Below, piece by piece: positions 51,567 through 59,601 of a DNA stretch of 64,000 nucleotides; the stretch's first letter is position 1; each line of letters opens with the position of its first letter. The stretch comes from Polaromonas sp. (GTDB taxonomy: Bacteria; Pseudomonadota; Gammaproteobacteria; Burkholderiales; Burkholderiaceae_C). The translations under genes and the position numbers were made by a program. Under the pieces are notes generated by a model, which saw only the letters and a program-made list of their open reading frames with translations, was not told where the DNA came from and made no database searches. Location: the NCBI RefSeq assembly GCF_029945925.1, contig NZ_JAQSDN010000048.1, forward strand, positions 1 through 64,000. Reading direction: 5' to 3'.

Positions 51567-52943
51567 TTGGGAACCCCAGTTTTGATCAAGACCGATCTCG
51601 CGTACGCGCTGCAAGCAGTCACCAACCTGCTTCGCCGCCATCCTAAAAGAATCACAGGCACGCTGGCCGCCTTGCTGCTGGGAACCGGAGTCACCGCCTT
51701 CGGCGTCGCACCGCTCGCACCCGATGCCGCCGACCTGCCGGTCCGCCAGGTCCTGGAAGCCGTCCAGAGCCTGCCCACCGAGGCACAGACCGAAGCCTTA
51801 AGCAATTTCCAGTTCAAGCTGTTTCGCAGCGAAACCACGCGCAGCACCGACACGGCCGACGCCCTGCTCAAGCGCCTGAACATTGACGACGCCGCAGCCG
51901 CTGCCTTTTTGCGCAGCGACGCCAACGGCCGCCTGACCCTGATGGGCCGCCCCGGCAAGAATGTAACGGTTGAAGCGACGGACAACAACCAGTTGCTCAA
52001 GCTGACCGTGCGCTGGGCCACCGACGACGAGGAAAAATTCACCCGGCTGGTGGTCGAACGTGCGGCAGACAACCGTTTTACGTCCCGCGTGGAAACCGCG
52101 GCCTACACCAGCTCGACCCAGCTGGCCGGCGGCACCATCCGGACCTCGCTGTTTGCCGCCACCGACGATGCGGGCATCCCCGACGCCGTGGCGATCCAGA
52201 TCGCGGAAATTTTCTCGGGTGATATCGACTTCCACCGCGCCCTGCGCAAAGGCGACCGTTTCAGCGTGGTCTACGAAACGCTGGAAGCCGATGGCGAAGC
52301 GCTGCGGACCGGCCGGGTGGTCAGCACCGAATTTGTCAACAGCGGCAAGACCCTGCAGGCCATGTGGTTCCGCGACCAGGCGGGCGGCACCAGCGCAGCC
52401 AAAGGTGGCTACTACACGCTCGACGGCCAGAGCCTGCGCCGCGCCTACCTGGCCTCGCCCATGGAGTTTTCGCGTGTCAGCAGCGGCTTCAAGATGCGTT
52501 TTCATCCCATCCTGCAGACATGGCGCGCCCACCTCGGCGTCGATTACGCCGCACCGACAGGCACGGCCGTGCGCAGCATCGGCGATGGCGTGGTCGAGTT
52601 TGCCGGCGTGCAAAACGGGTTTGGCAACGTCGTGTTCATCAAACACCGCAACAACCACACCACCGTTTACGCCCACCTGAGCCGTATCAACGTGCAAAGA
52701 GGCCAAAGCGTGAGCCAGGGGCAGAACGTCGGGGCCGTCGGCGCGACCGGCTGGGCCACCGGGCCGCACCTGCACTTCGAGTTCCGCGTCAACGGCGCCC
52801 ACCAGGACCCGATGACCATTGCCCAGCAGAACGAAACCGTTCCCCTGTCAGCGGCAGCGCAACCCCTGTTCCGCCAACTCGCGGGCCATGTGAAGCAACA
52901 GTTGCAGGCTGCAGCGGACATCACGCAGACCCGGGCTGAATAA
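51567..52943 (+). CDS. M23-family peptidoglycan endopeptidase
   Basis: 458-aa periplasmic or membrane-anchored LytM/M23 zinc peptidase. An N-terminal hydrophobic helix (GTLAALLLGTGVTAFGVA) is followed by a periplasmic domain and the C-terminal peptidase: HLGVDYAAPTGTAVRSIGDG supplies H and D, and GWATGPHLHFEFRVNG the HxH. It cuts peptide cross-links or activates amidases during septation. The start is uncertain: a TTG at 51567 and another 15 bp later are both in frame, and no clean ribosome site marks either. anmK follows on the same strand. Confidence 0.9.
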   Translation: MGTPVLIKTDLAYALQAVTNLLRRHPKRITGTLAALLLGTGVTAFGVAPLAPDAADLPVRQVLEAVQSLPTEAQTEALSNFQFKLFRSETTRSTDTADALLKRLNIDDAAAAAFLRSDANGRLTLMGRPGKNVTVEATDNNQLLKLTVRWATDDEEKFTRLVVERAADNRFTSRVETAAYTSSTQLAGGTIRTSLFAATDDAGIPDAVAIQIAEIFSGDIDFHRALRKGDRFSVVYETLEADGEALRTGRVVSTEFVNSGKTLQAMWFRDQAGGTSAAKGGYYTLDGQSLRRAYLASPMEFSRVSSGFKMRFHPILQTWRAHLGVDYAAPTGTAVRSIGDGVVEFAGVQNGFGNVVFIKHRNNHTTVYAHLSRINVQRGQSVSQGQNVGAVGATGWATGPHLHFEFRVNGAHQDPMTIAQQNETVPLSAAAQPLFRQLAGHVKQQLQAAADITQTRAE

Positions 52944-52949
52944 AACAGA

Positions 52950-53128
52950 GCCCCCACGCTCGCTCACTGCGTGTAGCTCGCTGCCCCCCGAGGGGGTGCA
53001 TTTTTCCTTGGGGCGGCCCTGCGGAAAAACAGAGCCGCCGCGCTCGCTCACTGCGTGTAATGCGCTGCCCCCCGAGGGGGCCGCTGCGCCTGCGGCCCGG
53101 CGAAGCCGGTTCCGCGGCCCTGGCTTGA
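52950..53128 (+). repeat. two tandem copies of the G+C-rich palindromic repeat
   Basis: Two copies of the CCCCACGCTCGCTCACTGCG / CCCCCCGAGGGGG / CTGCGCCTGCGGCCCGG unit stand head to tail directly after the M23 stop. The first copy is short and ends after a CATTTTTCCTTGGGGCGG segment; the second is complete and ends in CGGTTCCGCGGCCC. Its first hairpin could act as a terminator for the M23 transcript, though no long T-run follows. Confidence 0.85.
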
Positions 53129-53225
53129 TTTTTTAGCTCGCGTGGCGCGTCTGGCGGACACACGGCCCTCGCGCTTGCTCGTCCCATGGAGCGTTGCCTC
53201 TGGCCACCTTACGGCAAAATGAGGC

Positions 53226-54392
53226 ATGGCTGATTACTACATGGGGTTGATGTCGGGCACCTCGCTCGATGGCGCGGACGGCGTTCTGGTGGATTTCGAG
53301 CCGGCGGTGCCGCGTGTCATGGCCTCTGCGTCCGTCCCCTTCCCTGCCGCCTTCCGGGCCGAGCTGCTGGCCCTCAACTCCGCTGGCCACAACGAACTGC
53401 ACCGCGCTGCGCTGGCCGCCAACCAGCTGGCCATGGTGTACGCACAAGTGGTCCAGGCCCTGCTCGCGCAGGCGGGCCACCAGGGCATCACGACCGACCA
53501 GGTGCGCGCCATAGGCGCCCACGGGCAGACCGTGCGCCACCGGCCGCAGGAATTCGGGGACGACACGCTCAGCGGCGGATCAGAGGCAGGCTACACGCTG
53601 CAACTGAACAACCCGGCCCTGCTGGCTGAACTCACCGGGCTGGACGTGGTCGCCGATTTCCGCACCGCCGACCTCGCGGCCGGCGGCCAGGGCGCGCCGC
53701 TGGTGCCTGCGTTTCACCACGCTGTTTTTGCGCAGCCCGAACGGGACGTCGCGATTCTCAACATCGGCGGCATCAGCAACCTCACCCTGCTGCCGGCGCA
53801 CGGCGGCCCGGTCAAGGGTTTTGACTGTGGCCCGGGCAACGCCCTGATGGACTTCTGGTGCCTGCAGCACACCGGCCAGCCTTACGACGCGCAGGGTGCC
53901 TGGGCCGCGTCAGGGACCGTGCTTCCCGGCCTGCTGGCGCGCCTGCTGGCGGCGCCTTACTTTGCCAAGGCCCCGCCCAAAAGCACAGGGCGCGACCTGT
54001 TCAACCCCGAATGGCTGGCCGGGCAGCTCAACGGCCTGGAGGTCAGCGCACCGCAGGATGTGCAGGCCACCCTCACAGCCCTGACGGCGCAGGCCTGCGC
54101 GCGCGACCTGATGCACCATGCACCCCACACCAATGAACTGCTGGTCTGCGGCGGCGGCGCCTTCAATGACGAACTGATGCGGCAACTGGCCTTGGCCCTG
54201 CCGGGGGTGAGCGTCCAGCCGACCACCGCGCGTGGCCTGCCGCCGCTGCAGGTGGAAGCTGCCGCCTTTGCATGGCTGGCGCGGGCCTGGCACCACCGGC
54301 AGCCGGGCAGTTTGCCCGCCGTCACGGGCGCCCGCGGCCCGCGCGTTCTGGGCGCCCTGTATTTGGCCCCCACGGTCGCTCACTGCGTGTAG
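53226..54392 (+). CDS. anmK: anhydro-N-acetylmuramic acid kinase
   Basis: 388-aa sugar kinase that phosphorylates and opens 1,6-anhydroMurNAc released by lytic transglycosylases, feeding the recycling path to GlcNAc-6-P. Motifs: [64 protein letters not shown]. The last seven residues and stop (PTVAHCV) are encoded by a G+C-rich repeat, so the natural C-terminus (GALYLA) has been extended. It follows the M23 gene and completes a cell-wall recycling group with glmS, glmU and the transglycosylase. Confidence 0.95.
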   Translation: MADYYMGLMSGTSLDGADGVLVDFEPAVPRVMASASVPFPAAFRAELLALNSAGHNELHRAALAANQLAMVYAQVVQALLAQAGHQGITTDQVRAIGAHGQTVRHRPQEFGDDTLSGGSEAGYTLQLNNPALLAELTGLDVVADFRTADLAAGGQGAPLVPAFHHAVFAQPERDVAILNIGGISNLTLLPAHGGPVKGFDCGPGNALMDFWCLQHTGQPYDAQGAWAASGTVLPGLLARLLAAPYFAKAPPKSTGRDLFNPEWLAGQLNGLEVSAPQDVQATLTALTAQACARDLMHHAPHTNELLVCGGGAFNDELMRQLALALPGVSVQPTTARGLPPLQVEAAAFAWLARAWHHRQPGSLPAVTGARGPRVLGALYLAPTVAHCV

Positions 54393-54552
54393 CTCCCGAG
54401 GCCTTGCAGGCCGCGGCTCGCGAGACGCTTCGCCTCTGTCGCCTGTCCAAAGCTGCTCAAGCAGCTTTGGAGCCGCAGGCTCCAGCCCCGAGGGGGCCGC
54501 TGCGCCTGCGGGCCGGCGGAGCCGGACCCGCGGCCCCTGCTGGAACAGAGAG
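54366..54552 (+). repeat. G+C-rich palindromic repeat supplying the anmK stop
   Basis: Begins inside the anmK coding end (CCCCCACGGTCGCTCACTGC, whose in-frame TAG is the anmK stop), then carries the long internal segment seen at 16788 (CTGCTCAAGCAGCTTTGGAG) and the core GCCGCTGCGCCTGCGGGCCG. It separates anmK from the DUF4149 gene. Confidence 0.85.
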
Positions 54553-54599
54553 CCCTCGCTGCCGTTCATTCGGCGTCCGGGGCACCCCTTTAAGCAATC

Positions 54600-55043
54600 A
54601 TGAACACCCGATCACGCTTCAGCATCTTGCTCGCCGCCCTCTGGTGGGGCAGCCTGACGGGTCTGGGTTTTGTCGTGGTGCCGATGTTGTTCATTCACCT
54701 GCCCAGCCCCGCCGCGGCCGGTGCCATGGCCGCGAAACTGTTCACGGCCCAGACCTGGCTCAGCGTGGCCTGCGCCATGCTCCTGCTGCTGGTTGTGAAT
54801 AAAAAAGAGGCTCCAGCCCTTGCCCCGCCTGCGCAAGCAGCTATGAAATTCATAGTGGCCGGCCTGCTGCTGGCGGTGCTGGTGGAGTTCGGCGTGGCGC
54901 CGCGCATCGTCAATGCACGCGCCGACGGCGGCAACCTCCGGTTCTGGCACGGCCTGGGCAGCGCGATGTACCTGGCCCAATGGCTGGCTGCGAGCTGGAC
55001 GCTGTGGTGCCTGAGCCGTTCGACGAAGGATGGCGCCGCCTAG
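54600..55043 (+). CDS. DUF4149 family membrane protein
   Basis: 147-aa inner-membrane protein with about four helices (FSILLAALWWGSLTGLGFVV, WLSVACAMLLLLVV, MKFIVAGLLLAVLVEFGVAP, LGSAMYLAQWLAASWTLWCL), matching DUF4149/TMEM205. Function unknown. The central loop (NKKEAPALAPPAQAA) is encoded by a mini-repeat copy, which adds length between helices without breaking the frame. Confidence 0.85.
   Translation: MNTRSRFSILLAALWWGSLTGLGFVVVPMLFIHLPSPAAAGAMAAKLFTAQTWLSVACAMLLLLVVNKKEAPALAPPAQAAMKFIVAGLLLAVLVEFGVAPRIVNARADGGNLRFWHGLGSAMYLAQWLAASWTLWCLSRSTKDGAA
54800..54856 (+). repeat. mini-repeat copy inside the DUF4149 gene
   Basis: AAAAAAGAGGCTCCAGCCCT start and GCGCAAGCAGCTATGAAATT then CATAG end. 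It is one of the best-preserved copies and is in frame in a cytoplasmic or periplasmic loop. Confidence 0.85.
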
Positions 55044-55065
55044 CCGGCGCAACCGGGGACCGCAG

Positions 55066-55170
55066 CACTCTTTTCAAGCAGGGGCCGCGGGTCCGGCTTT
55101 GCCGGCCCGCAGGCGCAGCGGCCCCCTTGGGGGGCAGGGCGCTACGCGAAGCGAGCAACCGTGGGGGCCA
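55066..55170 (-). repeat. G+C-rich palindromic intergenic repeat (minus orientation)
   Basis: Same core seen from the other strand (GGGGCCGCGGGTCCGGCTTT ... GCAGGCGCAGCGGCCCCCTT), ending in CGAAGCGAGCAACCGTGGGG. It lies between the convergent DUF4149 and folD genes and ends two bases from the folD stop. Confidence 0.85.
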
Positions 55171-55171
55171 A

Positions 55172-56017
55172 TCAGCCGCGCTCTGCAGCCTCGAGGGTAT
55201 TGACCAGCAACATCGTGATGGTCATGGGGCCCACACCGCCAGGCACCGGCGTGATCCAGCCGGCGACTTCCTTCACGCCGTCGAAATCCACGTCGCCGCA
55301 GAGCTTGCCTTCGTCATTGCGGTTCATGCCCACGTCGATCACCACCGCGCCGGGTTTGACCATGTCGGCCGTCAGCACGTTGCGCTTGCCCACGGCGGCG
55401 ACCACCACGTCGGCCTGAAGCGTCAGGGCCTTGAGGTTTTGCGTGCCGCTGTGGCAGATCGTGACCGTGGCATTTTTCTGCAGCAGCATCAATGCCATCG
55501 GTTTGCCGACGATGTTGCTGCGGCCTATCACCACCGCATGTTTGCCCTTCAGGTCGTAGTTGATGCTCTCGAGCATCTTCATGCAGCCGTAAGGTGTGCA
55601 GGGCCAGAAACCGGGCTGGCCAACCATCAGGGCACCGGCGCTGGCGACGTGGAAACCATCGACGTCCTTGGCCGGGGAAATCGCCTCGATCACCTTGTGC
55701 GCATCGATGTGGGCGGGCAGGGGAAGCTGGACCAGGATGCCGTGGATGGCGGGGTCGCGGTTGAGCGCGTCCACGCGCGCCAGCAGCTCGGCTTCGCTCA
55801 GCGTCGCCGGGTAGCGCTCCAGCACCGAATGCAGGCCGCTGTCCTCGCAGGCCTTGACCTTGTTGCGCACATACACCTGGCTGGCCGGGTTCTCGCCGAC
55901 CAGCACCACGGCCAGGCCGGGCACCACACCGCGTGCGCGCAGGGCGGTGGCCCGTTTTGCGACGTCGGCGCGCAGTTGCTTGGACAGGGCGATGCCATCA
56001 ATGATGTGAGCGGTCAT
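55172..56017 (-). CDS. folD: methylenetetrahydrofolate dehydrogenase / cyclohydrolase
   Basis: 281-aa bifunctional enzyme interconverting 5,10-methylene- and 10-formyl-THF. Motifs: [80 protein letters not shown] and the C-terminal [20 protein letters not shown]. With the cyclo-ligase and folB elsewhere in the window it completes folate interconversion. An intrinsic terminator for the upstream operon lies 19 bp before its start. Confidence 0.96.
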   Translation of the reverse strand: MTAHIIDGIALSKQLRADVAKRATALRARGVVPGLAVVLVGENPASQVYVRNKVKACEDSGLHSVLERYPATLSEAELLARVDALNRDPAIHGILVQLPLPAHIDAHKVIEAISPAKDVDGFHVASAGALMVGQPGFWPCTPYGCMKMLESINYDLKGKHAVVIGRSNIVGKPMALMLLQKNATVTICHSGTQNLKALTLQADVVVAAVGKRNVLTADMVKPGAVVIDVGMNRNDEGKLCGDVDFDGVKEVAGWITPVPGGVGPMTITMLLVNTLEAAERG

Positions 56018-56035
56018 GGTGTCGGGTCTTCAAGT

Positions 56036-56070
56036 AAAAACGCCCGCCAGTCCTTGAACCACGGGCGCCG
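56036..56070 (-). terminator. intrinsic terminator after the response regulator
   Basis: On the minus strand a hairpin with stem CGCCCG / CGGGCG and a 15-nt loop is followed by TTTTT, located just downstream of the two-component operon and before folD. It also carries a half mini-repeat (CAGCTATAAAAAAAGG) upstream of the stem. Confidence 0.65.
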
Positions 56071-56101
56071 TCAGCTATAAAAAAAGGAGTGAAGGTGGGA
56101 G

Positions 56102-56731
56102 TCAGGCGACCTTGGGGGCGCTCGAGCCCAGGGCAATTTTCAGCAGGTCGGCCACGGTGTTGGCGTTGAGCTTTTCCATGATGTTAGCGCGGTGCGCCTC
56201 CACCGTCTTGATGCTGATGCCCAGGTCGTCGGCGATCTGCTTGTTCAGGCGGCCAGCGACGATGCGCTCCAACACCTGCGCCTCGCGCGAGGTGAGCTTG
56301 GCCAGCAGGGCGTCGCGGCTGGCGGACTGCTGGTGTTCGCTGAAGGCTTCCTTGGCCTGGTCCAGCATGCGTTCCACCAGGCTCACCAGGGCTTCTTCCT
56401 GGAAAGGCTTCTGGATGAAATCCATCGCGCCTTTTTTCATGGTGTCGACGGCCATGGGCACGTCGCCGTGCCCGGTGATGAACACGATGGGCAGGGGGGA
56501 CTTGCGTTCGACCAGGCGGTCCTGCAGCTCCAGGCCGGTCATGCCGCCCATGCGGATGTCGACGATCAGGCAGGCGACTTCGCGCGGGTCGTAGCGGCTC
56601 AGAAAGGTTTCGGCAGAGTCGTAACAGCGAACGCGGTAGTCCTTGCCTTCCAGCAGCCACTGGAGCGAGTCGCGCACGCCTTCGTCGTCATCCACGACGT
56701 AGACGGTACCTTTTTTCGGAATCAAGCTCAT
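56102..56731 (-). CDS. FixJ-type response regulator
   Basis: 209-aa response regulator: acidic pocket D14-D15-D16 with phospho-acceptor D58 (CLIVDIRMGGMTGLELQDRL), Thr in VFITGHGDVP, Lys in FIQKPF, and a C-terminal LuxR/GerE HTH (LTSREAQVLERIVAGRLNKQ then IADDLGISIKTVEAHRANIM). It is 34 bp downstream of the sensor kinase on the same strand and is surely its partner. Targets are unknown; the divergent aceE operon is the closest candidate. Confidence 0.93.
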   Translation of the reverse strand: MSLIPKKGTVYVVDDDEGVRDSLQWLLEGKDYRVRCYDSAETFLSRYDPREVACLIVDIRMGGMTGLELQDRLVERKSPLPIVFITGHGDVPMAVDTMKKGAMDFIQKPFQEEALVSLVERMLDQAKEAFSEHQQSASRDALLAKLTSREAQVLERIVAGRLNKQIADDLGISIKTVEAHRANIMEKLNANTVADLLKIALGSSAPKVA

Positions 56732-56765
56732 GCCAAACCTTTGCGTAAACGGTTTCAGAACCCTG

Positions 56766-59330
56766 TCAGGAAATGCCAGTCGGGGCGGCGGGCGCTTCTG
56801 CGGCAGCCGGCGCTGGCGAGAGCAGGGGTGTCACGGGGATCCAGAAGGTAAACCGGCACCCCACCACTTCGTCCCCATTGTAGAGGTTCTCGGCCTGCAT
56901 TCTGCCCTGGTGCGACTCCACAATGCTGCGGCACAACTTCAGGCCGATGCCCATGCCTTCGGCCTTGGTCGAGTAGAAGGCTTCGTAGAGCCGTCCCATC
57001 ACTTCGGGCGACAGGCCCTTGCCCGAATCGAGCACCGAAAACTCGATCACGTTCTGCTCGGCGATGGTTTTGGGCACCACGCGCAGCTCCACACTGCGCC
57101 GCGCGGTGGGGCGCTGCGCCTGCGCGATCGATTCGGCGCCGTTTTTCATCAGGTTGATCAGCACCTGCTCGATCAGGATGGGGTCCACCATCACGGGCGG
57201 CAGGCGCGCGGCGATGTAGTGGCTCAGGCGCACGTTGTGGCGGCGCAGTTCGATGTCGGCCAGCTCCATCGCATTGCTGACCATGGTGGCCACGTCGGCC
57301 AGGCTGCGGTTCGGTTCGCTGCGTTTGACGAAGGAGCGGATGCGCTGGATGATCTGCCCGGCGCGGTGTGCCTGCCTGGCGGTTTTTTCGAGCGCGACCA
57401 GCAGGTCCTCGTTGCTGATCTGCTGACCCTTGATGCGCGAGACCATGCCGTTGCAGTAGTTGTTGATGGCGGTCAGCGGCTGGTTCAGTTCGTGCGCCAC
57501 GCTCGACGCCATCTCGCCCATGGTGATCAGGCGGCTGGCCGCCTGGGCCCGCTCGGCCTGCAGTGCGGCCTGCTCTTCGGCATGGCGGCGCGGCGTGATG
57601 TCGGTGGCAATCACCATCTGTGCGAGGCGACCGTCCACCCAGGTCAGGTAGCGCGACCGCACCTCCAGCCATTTGCCGAGTTCAGGCACAAAAATCTCGG
57701 CGTTTTCGGTCTGGGCCGTGGTCAGGGTATCGGTCGGAAAACCCGCCAGTCCGTCGACCGCGTCCAGGGTATCGTCCGTCGGTGTCGCGGCCGGCACGCC
57801 GGCCTGGGCGATCAGGCTCATGTGGCCGGCGACTTCACTGCCGAACCAGGCGCGGTAGAGTTTGTTGGCGAACAGCAGCTCCTCGCTGCCCAGCGGTGCC
57901 ACCGACACCGCCGCGTCCAGCCCCTCGAGCACCGTGGTGAAACGTTCGTACGACGCGGACAGTTCTTCCCGGATGCGCTTGGGTTCGGTGATGTCGGTCA
58001 TCGAGGTCATCCAGCCGGTCTGCTGGCCGCGCGGGTCGATCAGCGGCGAGACATACATGCGGCCGTCGAAAATCGCGCCGCTTTTGCGTTTGACCCGCAC
58101 TTCGAAACCGCCCGGCGTGGAGCGGCCGTGCAACTCGTCGTCGAGCCGGGCCGCAAGCATTTCGCGGTCCTGCTCCGGCCAGTAGGGGAAGGGCGCGGTG
58201 CGGCCCACCAGCTCGCCTTCGCTCCAGCCCGTCATCTGGCAAAACGCCGGGTTGACGTAGGTGATGCGGCCCTGCAGGTCCAGCGCCCGCATGCCCGTCA
58301 GCATGGAGTTCTCCATGGCGCGGCGGAAGTTGGTTTCCGAGATCAGCGCTTCCTGGGCCTGCACGCGCCGGCGCGTGTGGCGCCAGGTGCCCAGCAGCAT
58401 CCACACGGTCAGCGCGCTCAGGGCGCTGACGAGCCAGAAGAAGCCGCTGCCCACCACACCCAGCGAGGCCCGGTAGCCCTGGGCCTTGAGCAGCAGGCCA
58501 TTGCCAACCGGTGACACCGGAATCTCGTACTCCTGCGCCTCGTCGGAAAGCGGCAGCAGCCTGGCCGCCGTGTTTCTGGGCGGCGGCAGGTTGCCGGCCA
58601 GCACCTTGCCCTGGTCGTCGAGCAGGGCCACCGCGTATTTTGCGGTCACTTCATTGGGAACCCCAAAGCGCAGCAGGCCGTCGATGGAATATTCGCCCAT
58701 GATGACGCCATCGAATTTGCCCTGGTCGTCGAGCGGCACCTGCAACTGCAGGCTGGGGGCGTTGTAGCTGGGGTCGTCCTTGACGGTCAGCGGGCGCGAA
58801 TAGACCGGCTGCCGCAAGTCGCGCGCCAGGCCGAAGGTGCTTTCCGTTTCCCCGCGTTTGAGCTGTTCGCCGGGCGCCTGCTGCTGCGACGAATTCGCGC
58901 TCGGCGAGACATAGGCAGAGCGGACCCGGCGGCGCGCGTCTATCCAGGTCACGGCCAGCAGTTCGGGGTACTGGTTGACCAGGGATTCGGCCTGCGCAAT
59001 GAACTCCTCGCTGTCCACGTCCTTGTTGGACACGTCGCGGCCCAGCCGCATCAACTGCTCCTGACGCTCCAGCAGGCGCAGGCGCAGCCTTTGCTGCGCG
59101 TACTCCACATCGCGCTTGACGGCCTGCTGCTCGCGGTCGATTTCCTCGATGCGCAGGTAGGCAAACGCGGCAATCACCGCGGCCAGGAAAAGCATCACCG
59201 CCAGCAGGGGGCCGAGGGTGACGAAGCGGTCCTGGCGGGTCGGTGATTGTTTGCGCCACCAGCGCCGCCAGCGGGCCAGCGGCGCGCTGCTGGCAGGGGC
59301 GTCAAAAGTGGAGGGTGTGGGCTGAGTCAT
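56766..59330 (-). CDS. PAS-domain sensor histidine kinase (FixL-like)
   Basis: 854-aa membrane sensor. TM1 lies around residues 38-58 (FVTLGPLLAVMLFLAAVIAA), a large periplasmic sensor domain follows, TM2 around 300-320 (SGFFWLVSALSALTVWMLLG), then two PAS/PAC modules (MRALDLQGRITYVNPAFCQM; LEGLDAAVSVAPLGSEELLF), HisKA with phospho-acceptor His in MASSVAHELNQPLTAINNYC and a HATPase domain (GIGLKLCRSIVESHQGRM). The arrangement resembles FixL-type or C4-dicarboxylate-sensing kinases. It is divergent from aceE across 271 bp, so it may report on carbon or redox supply. Confidence 0.93.
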   Translation of the reverse strand: MTQPTPSTFDAPASSAPLARWRRWWRKQSPTRQDRFVTLGPLLAVMLFLAAVIAAFAYLRIEEIDREQQAVKRDVEYAQQRLRLRLLERQEQLMRLGRDVSNKDVDSEEFIAQAESLVNQYPELLAVTWIDARRRVRSAYVSPSANSSQQQAPGEQLKRGETESTFGLARDLRQPVYSRPLTVKDDPSYNAPSLQLQVPLDDQGKFDGVIMGEYSIDGLLRFGVPNEVTAKYAVALLDDQGKVLAGNLPPPRNTAARLLPLSDEAQEYEIPVSPVGNGLLLKAQGYRASLGVVGSGFFWLVSALSALTVWMLLGTWRHTRRRVQAQEALISETNFRRAMENSMLTGMRALDLQGRITYVNPAFCQMTGWSEGELVGRTAPFPYWPEQDREMLAARLDDELHGRSTPGGFEVRVKRKSGAIFDGRMYVSPLIDPRGQQTGWMTSMTDITEPKRIREELSASYERFTTVLEGLDAAVSVAPLGSEELLFANKLYRAWFGSEVAGHMSLIAQAGVPAATPTDDTLDAVDGLAGFPTDTLTTAQTENAEIFVPELGKWLEVRSRYLTWVDGRLAQMVIATDITPRRHAEEQAALQAERAQAASRLITMGEMASSVAHELNQPLTAINNYCNGMVSRIKGQQISNEDLLVALEKTARQAHRAGQIIQRIRSFVKRSEPNRSLADVATMVSNAMELADIELRRHNVRLSHYIAARLPPVMVDPILIEQVLINLMKNGAESIAQAQRPTARRSVELRVVPKTIAEQNVIEFSVLDSGKGLSPEVMGRLYEAFYSTKAEGMGIGLKLCRSIVESHQGRMQAENLYNGDEVVGCRFTFWIPVTPLLSPAPAAAEAPAAPTGIS

Positions 59331-59533
59331 GGCGGGATGTCGAGTTTACGGGACTTCCCCCTGCGGCCGTGCGCCATCACCGGCGGTGAGGGCGGTCCCG
59401 GCGTGGCAGGCGTCGGCGGCGCGTCCGATGGGCCTGGCTGACGAAGGTTGCCAATATTTCATAATGCGAAAGTAAAAGGCACTATTTGAAAAGTCCTGAA
59501 AATTGTGGGAAACTGGAGCCTGGAATCCAAATT

Positions 59534-59581
59534 GCGTTAACGTGATGTTGACGCCACCAAATCAACAGCTAGGAATCTAGC
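59534..59581 (+). promoter_or_regulatory. palindromes in the aceE leader
   Basis: Two palindromes lie shortly before the aceE ribosome site. GCGTTAAC-gtgat-GTTGACGC (59534-59554) has one mismatch; GCTAG-gaat-CTAGC (59568-59581) is perfect. They are plausible operators or RNA hairpins for pyruvate dehydrogenase control. The rest of the 271-bp gap to the sensor kinase contains an A+T-rich block around 59447-59510 where a promoter is expected, but no clear -35/-10 pair was identified. Confidence 0.5.
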
Positions 59582-59601
59582 GACCAGCAGGAGACAAAAC
59601 C

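Noticed and set aside
56730-58514. A 594-codon plus-strand frame opposite the sensor kinase
   Set aside because: Antisense shadow of the kinase coding region; rich in His, Gln and Arg with no recognisable domain.
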